This document shows positions 6,191 to 9,041 of a stretch of DNA of 9,041 bases, piece after piece. The notes under the pieces are model-generated. The model was given only the letters and a program-made list of their open reading frames with translations, had not been told where the DNA came from and searched no databases. This DNA is from Methanoregulaceae archaeon (GTDB lineage: Archaea > Halobacteriota > Methanomicrobia > Methanomicrobiales > Methanospirillaceae). Location: positions 1 to 9,041 of the forward strand of contig JACTVF010000082.1 of the NCBI GenBank assembly GCA_019695435.1, read 5' to 3'. The number at the start of each line of letters is the position of its first letter. The stretch's first letter is position 1. Made by a program: the position numbers and the translations under genes.

Positions 6191-6568
6191 AAATCTTCCG
6201 GAAGATCCTGCTGCGGTACGGGAAAACCCCTCGATAAGAAACGGGCGACATCCGACATCGGCCTCGAGGCGATCGAGCGCATTGGCGGCGAGGAGGCTCT
6301 CTCCCGGGCAGTTCCGGAGGAAACCGAGCTGACCGCAATGAGCCGGCGGTACCATGCCCTTTCCGACCCCCTGCGCCTCACGATCCTCTACCTTCTCAAA
6401 GACCAGCCGCTCTGCGTCTGCGTGATCAACCGGTTCATGCGGATTTCCGATTCAAAACTTTCCTACCATCTCACGGTCTTAAAAGAGAGCGGGCTTATCG
6501 AAGGCGAGTGCCGCGGAAACTGGATCATTTATTCACTCACTGAGACCGGGAAAAAATTTGTGTTGTAA
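6188..6568 (+). CDS. arsR: ArsR-family metal(loid)-responsive repressor
   Basis: This 126-aa winged-helix protein probably represses hgcAB and itself and lets go when arsenite or another thiophilic ion binds. The DNA-binding core runs from about residue 50 (M-S-R-R-Y-H-A-L-S-D-P-L-R-L-T-I-L) to the wing (G-N-W-I-I-Y-S-L). The recognition helix is S-K-L-S-Y-H-L-T-V-L-K-E-S-G-L-I (89-104). C76-V-C78 sits where classical ArsR proteins have the E-L-C-V-C-D motif that binds As(III). Cys108 and a vicinal C8-C9 pair in a roughly 45-residue N-terminal extension may add ligands. ATG 6188 lies inside dyad 2 and about 26-28 bp from a TATA box. ArsR-type control of hgcAB has been reported in a bacterium (Pseudodesulfovibrio mercurii ND132). 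The family is certain; the inducer is not. Confidence 0.92.
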   Translation: MKSSGRSCCGTGKPLDKKRATSDIGLEAIERIGGEEALSRAVPEETELTAMSRRYHALSDPLRLTILYLLKDQPLCVCVINRFMRISDSKLSYHLTVLKESGLIEGECRGNWIIYSLTETGKKFVL

Positions 6569-6829
6569 TTATTTTGTCATGGCCCGGTGGTATTCGGCCA
6601 GCACCGCCACGGCGTACTCGTCCACAAGGGCCGGCGGGATGTAATTGTTCTCCCGGATCCGGCGAATAAGTTCCGCGCTGATCGCTGCATTGCCGGTGAG
6701 CCCCCGGGTCTGAATGACTGCGAAGGCAGCATCGAGGCCGGTGATCCCGACCTGCTTTCCCGCGACCGTGAGCTGCCGGGTGCTAAAAAGGGTGTCGGCC
6801 ACACAGGGAGGGAGCGAATCTTTCGCCAT
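6569..6829 (-). CDS. small conserved-looking protein of unknown function
   Basis: I do not recognise a named family for this 86-aa product. It looks like a real soluble alpha/beta protein: a strand pair (L-T-V-A-G-K-Q-V-G-I, 20-29), a short helix after G-L-D (31-33), and two helices around E-N-N-Y-I-P-P (60-66) that end with E-Y-x7-E-Y. There is one cysteine (Cys9), no signal peptide and no membrane segment. Its ATG is 3 bp past the cfbB stop, so it is very likely cotranscribed with cfbB. Its TAA directly abuts the TAA of convergent arsR with no base between, leaving no room for separate terminators. It could serve tetrapyrrole synthesis or the metal island; neither is shown. Confidence refers to its being a true gene. 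Confidence 0.75.
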   Translation of the reverse strand: MAKDSLPPCVADTLFSTRQLTVAGKQVGITGLDAAFAVIQTRGLTGNAAISAELIRRIRENNYIPPALVDEYAVAVLAEYHRAMTK

Positions 6830-6832
6830 TGT

Positions 6833-8188
6833 TTACCGCGTTCCTGCGTTTTTCCTGAATGCTGCCGCAGCTGCTACGAATTTTTTGCAGAACGCGTCGG
6901 TGAAATATGCATGGGTGTATGCCCCGATGGTTGAATACTCCGTAAGCCCGTCATTGCCGCCCCCGATACCGGCGCCCTGCCCGAGCCGGATCGCAAAGCG
7001 TGCCTCCGGATCGCATTCGACTCTGGAGTAATGGAACTCGTGGCCCCGGATCGCCACCGTTCCCGTCCAGAGACCGGGCCGGCACCCAAATGCGCCCGTC
7101 ACGTACCCGAGCGCCTGGAGTTTTGGTGTCATGACGGCCCGGCCCGGGAGGATGCCAGCCATTGCATATGTCTGGTTGTCTGCTTCGAGCGATCCGCAGA
7201 GGTACATAAGCCCCCCGCACTCGCCATAGATCGGCATACCCGCTTCAGCCTGATCACGAATGAATTTCCGGCACCGCGAGTGTTCGAGCATTTCCGCATG
7301 CAGCTCAGGATACCCCCCACCGATGTAGATTGCATCTGCGTCCGGCTCTTCATCTTTCAGGGAAGAAAAGGGCCGCACTTCCGCGCCGGCTCTGGCGAGC
7401 CGGTCAAGGTTGTCCTGGTAATAGAAGCAGAACGCCTCGTCCCGTGCGACTCCGATGACCGGACGGTGCCGGGTCGCGGGGGCTTTTTGTGTGGCAATCG
7501 CCGGGACACTGATCGGAGGAGCGGCCCGGGCGACCGCGAGGATCCGGTCGAGGTCGCACGATTCGGCAATCACCCGGCCATAGGTCTTCATCGCCGGCGA
7601 CTCATGTGCCATCACGAGGCCGAGATGCCGGCTCTTTACTTCGCTCTCCGGCTGCTTTGGCACCCAGCCGAGCGCCGGGACGAACTCCTCCTCTGCGATC
7701 ATCTGCCGGTGCCGGTCACTCCCGATTTTGTTGTAGATGATGCCGGCGATCTTCACCCGGGGATCAAAGTCCCGGAAGCCCTTCACCACCGCGTGGATGC
7801 TGCGCGAGACCGCGTGGACATCGACGACAAGGATGACGGGCGCTTTGAGGATCCGGGCCACGTGTGCGGCGCTTGCGGTATCGCTCCCCTCTCTCCCGTC
7901 AAAGAGGCCCATCGCCCCTTCGATGATCGCGACATCGGCGCCGGCCGAAGCAGCGGCAAACGTCCGTCGTATCCCGGTCTCTCCCATCATGCAAAAATCG
8001 AGGTTACGGGACGGCCGGCTGCAGATGAGCGTGTGGTGGGAGGGGTCAATGAAGTCCGGGCCGGTCTTGAACGGCTGAACCTTACAGCCGCGGGCGACAA
8101 GCGCCGCCATCAGGCCGCTTGCGATCGTCGTCTTGCCGCAGCCGCTGTGCGTGCCGGCGATCACGACCCGGGGGATGTCAGCCTGCAT
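6833..8188 (-). CDS. cfbB: Ni-sirohydrochlorin a,c-diamide synthase (CfbB), or cobyrinate a,c-diamide synthase (CbiA)
   Basis: The enzyme uses ATP and glutamine to amidate the a and c acetate side chains of a tetrapyrrole: Ni-sirohydrochlorin on the way to coenzyme F430, or cobyrinic acid on the way to B12. The 451-aa product has a P-loop (A-G-T-H-S-G-C-G-K19-T-T), G-P-D-F-I-D-P (43-49) and E-G-A-M-G-L-F-D-G (90-98) in the dethiobiotin-synthetase-like half. The C-terminal glutaminase half has I-G-G-G-Y-P-E, the nucleophile Cys324 in Y-G-E-C-G-G-L, and His426 in Y-T-H-A-Y. The frame is open up to 8392, but the first 68 residues show no homology to the family; ATG 8188, just before the P-loop strand, is preferred. 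An AT-rich segment about 30 bp upstream (8215-8226, AAATTATT on the minus strand) may be its TATA box. CfbB and CbiA cannot be told apart by eye. Confidence 0.9.
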   Translation of the reverse strand: MQADIPRVVIAGTHSGCGKTTIASGLMAALVARGCKVQPFKTGPDFIDPSHHTLICSRPSRNLDFCMMGETGIRRTFAAASAGADVAIIEGAMGLFDGREGSDTASAAHVARILKAPVILVVDVHAVSRSIHAVVKGFRDFDPRVKIAGIIYNKIGSDRHRQMIAEEEFVPALGWVPKQPESEVKSRHLGLVMAHESPAMKTYGRVIAESCDLDRILAVARAAPPISVPAIATQKAPATRHRPVIGVARDEAFCFYYQDNLDRLARAGAEVRPFSSLKDEEPDADAIYIGGGYPELHAEMLEHSRCRKFIRDQAEAGMPIYGECGGLMYLCGSLEADNQTYAMAGILPGRAVMTPKLQALGYVTGAFGCRPGLWTGTVAIRGHEFHYSRVECDPEARFAIRLGQGAGIGGGNDGLTEYSTIGAYTHAYFTDAFCKKFVAAAAAFRKNAGTR

Positions 8189-8404
8189 GATGATGTTGTT
8201 TGCCGGCTTTGAAGGAATAATTTGTCGTTCGGGGCACCCTGCGAGGAGCACATTTTTCCGGGCATAAGAATCCCCAAGAGACTGCGTGTATCCCATACTC
8301 TCTCGTATATCTGAGGATCCGGGTACCCGGTGATCCGAAACGCGGACGCTGGCAGGAAGGGGAAATTCTGGATGTTTCCGTGGACCTTGCATGACGGAAT
8401 AACT

Positions 8405-8411
8405 AAAAAAA
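8405..8411 (-). terminator. T7 tract terminator after the lipoprotein gene
   Basis: Fifteen bp past the lipoprotein stop codon the minus strand has a T7 run (ATTCTTTTTTTAGTTATT), the usual archaeal termination signal. The rest of the 238-bp gap up to cfbB (8189-8426) shows nothing further beyond the possible cfbB promoter. Confidence 0.5.
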
Positions 8412-8426
8412 GAATTTGTTCTGTAA

Positions 8427-8786
8427 TTAAGCGGTCACGTTCGCGGCCTTGCAGCCCTCGCCACGGAAGAGCGCCCACTCTTCGCAGGTTGTGCCGTTCG
8501 GGAACGTGCACATACCGTACTGGCCGCCGTCAGTGTTCGTCATGATTTCGGTAGTGCCACCAATGTTGCCGCAGTTAACAGAAGCGGGGTTAGCGAGACC
8601 GGTCTGGTTGGATGTGGAGCCGCTACCCGCCCCAGCCTCTGCGGCCTGCGTTGTCGAAGGTGAAGTAGGTGTGGTGGTTGTTGTCGATACCGGTGTGGAC
8701 TGCCGGGTACACCCGGCAATGATAAGGCCGGCACCAATGCAGAGGCACAAAACAAGTACTATGAAAGATTTCGAAGCCATAATCAT
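8427..8786 (-). CDS. DUF333-domain lipoprotein
   Basis: The 119-aa product starts with M-I-M-A-S-K-S and a hydrophobic stretch ending in the lipobox L-I-I-A-G-C26, so it is probably exported, lipidated at Cys26 and held on the outer face of the cell membrane. A Thr/Ser/Pro/Gly-rich linker (27-63) follows, as is common in archaeal surface proteins. The C-terminal domain (about 64-112, A-N-P-A-S-V-N-C to G-E-G-C) matches the DUF333 pattern, including D-G-G-Q-Y-G-x-C and E-E-W-A-x-F-R-G. Its four cysteines (72, 93, 101, 112) may form disulfides. The function of DUF333 proteins is unknown; some are called putative hemolysins on weak grounds. Either ATG 8786 or ATG 8780 could be the start. The gap to trpA is 83 bp and contains a T7 tract, so it is probably a separate unit. 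Confidence 0.85.
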   Translation of the reverse strand: MIMASKSFIVLVLCLCIGAGLIIAGCTRQSTPVSTTTTTPTSPSTTQAAEAGAGSGSTSNQTGLANPASVNCGNIGGTTEIMTNTDGGQYGMCTFPNGTTCEEWALFRGEGCKAANVTA

Positions 8787-8815
8787 GACCGGATAGGTTT
8801 TTACCGGCCCGTGCT

Positions 8816-8822
8816 AAAAAAA
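8816..8822 (-). terminator. T7 tract terminator after trpA
   Basis: The minus strand has a T7 run 47 bp past the trpA stop codon (CAATCTTTTTTTAGC), likely the end of the trp transcript. The same AT-rich stretch is about 33 bp from the lipoprotein ATG and could double as a poor TATA element. Confidence 0.45.
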
Positions 8823-8869
8823 GATTGGATTAGCTCTCTCCTCGGGCCTCATGCGGAAATGATCGTGTG

Positions 8870-9041
8870 TCAGTGTCCCGTCGCCTTTTTCATCCTGGCA
8901 ACATACTGCCTGAGATCTTTTTCCATTGCCATGGTATCGCCAAGGGTCTTTTCCACGATATCCACAATGGCGCTTCCGACAATCACGCCATTGGCACCTG
9001 CTTTCGCGCAGGTCGTTACGTGGGCCGGTGTCGAGATCCCA
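8870..9041 (-). CDS. trpA: tryptophan synthase alpha chain, C-terminal part (5' end outside window)
   Basis: TrpA cleaves indole-3-glycerol phosphate to indole and glyceraldehyde 3-phosphate and passes the indole to TrpB. The 56 visible codons run from G-I-S-T-P-A-H-V at the right edge to a TGA at 8870-8872. G-I-S-T-P and G-A-N-G-V-I-V-G-S-A-I-V are the two phosphate-binding loops at the end of the TIM barrel, followed by the usual C-terminal helices. The gene enters from the right edge, so its start and any trpB upstream are not visible. Trp genes usually form an operon with trpA last or near last, which fits the terminator downstream. Confidence 0.93.
   Translation of the reverse strand, partial: GISTPAHVTTCAKAGANGVIVGSAIVDIVEKTLGDTMAMEKDLRQYVARMKKATGH

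Noticed and set aside
7031..8212. Long 393-codon plus-strand open frame opposite cfbB
   Set aside because: It mirrors the GC-rich codons of cfbB on the other strand, is rich in Arg/His/Asp, and has no recognisable domain.
8189..8392. 68-residue N-terminal extension of the cfbB frame
   Set aside because: The family begins a few residues before the P-loop, matching ATG 8188; the extension has no family similarity and covers a likely promoter.
1..9041. CRISPR arrays, insertion sequences, tRNA and rRNA genes
   Set aside because: No regularly spaced direct repeats, transposase-like proteins, tRNA T-loop sequences or rRNA-like stretches were seen on either strand.

Overview
This window most likely comes from a methanogenic archaeon of the Methanomicrobiales type (Methanoregula- or Methanosphaerula-like). 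That placement is an inference. It rests on an FprA-type F420H2-oxidase flavodiiron protein, a CbiA/CfbB-family a,c-diamide synthase of the kind used for coenzyme F430, a typical archaeal lipoprotein, TATA-box-like elements at the expected distance from start codons, and an almost complete lack of Shine-Dalgarno sequences. The DNA is GC-rich inside genes and AT-rich at promoters.

Layout. The plus strand at the left end carries the 3' end of a PHP-domain phosphoesterase gene, which overlaps truA (tRNA pseudouridine synthase A). Convergent to these, on the minus strand, are fprA and, upstream of it, an NAD(P)-dependent malic enzyme. A 443-bp stretch without a convincing gene follows (3735-4177). 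It holds several short dyads and one AT-rich TATA-like element.

The centre of the window (4178-6568) is a metal/metalloid island. On the minus strand hgcA and hgcB, the corrinoid protein and ferredoxin of mercury methylation, overlap by one base. arsC (thiol-linked arsenate reductase) follows them with what looks like its own promoter. A divergent arsR-type regulator gene lies on the plus strand. The 73-bp gap between hgcA and arsR carries two copies of the dyad CATTTCA-N8-TGAAA, 52 bp apart, one at each start codon. This is the most striking regulatory structure in the window. HgcA, HgcB and ArsR all carry extra cysteine clusters in their tails.

To the right, on the minus strand, are an 86-aa protein of unknown function whose stop codon abuts that of arsR, cfbB (or cbiA) 3 bp upstream of it, a DUF333 lipoprotein, and the 3' end of trpA (tryptophan synthase alpha chain), cut by the window edge.

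How they may work together (inference): ArsR represses itself and hgcAB through the paired dyads and releases them when a thiophilic metal or metalloid binds its cysteines. HgcAB moves a methyl group from a corrinoid to Hg(II). ArsC reduces arsenate. The nearby a,c-diamide synthase belongs to tetrapyrrole (F430 or corrinoid) synthesis, but nothing in the sequence shows that it is co-regulated with hgcAB.
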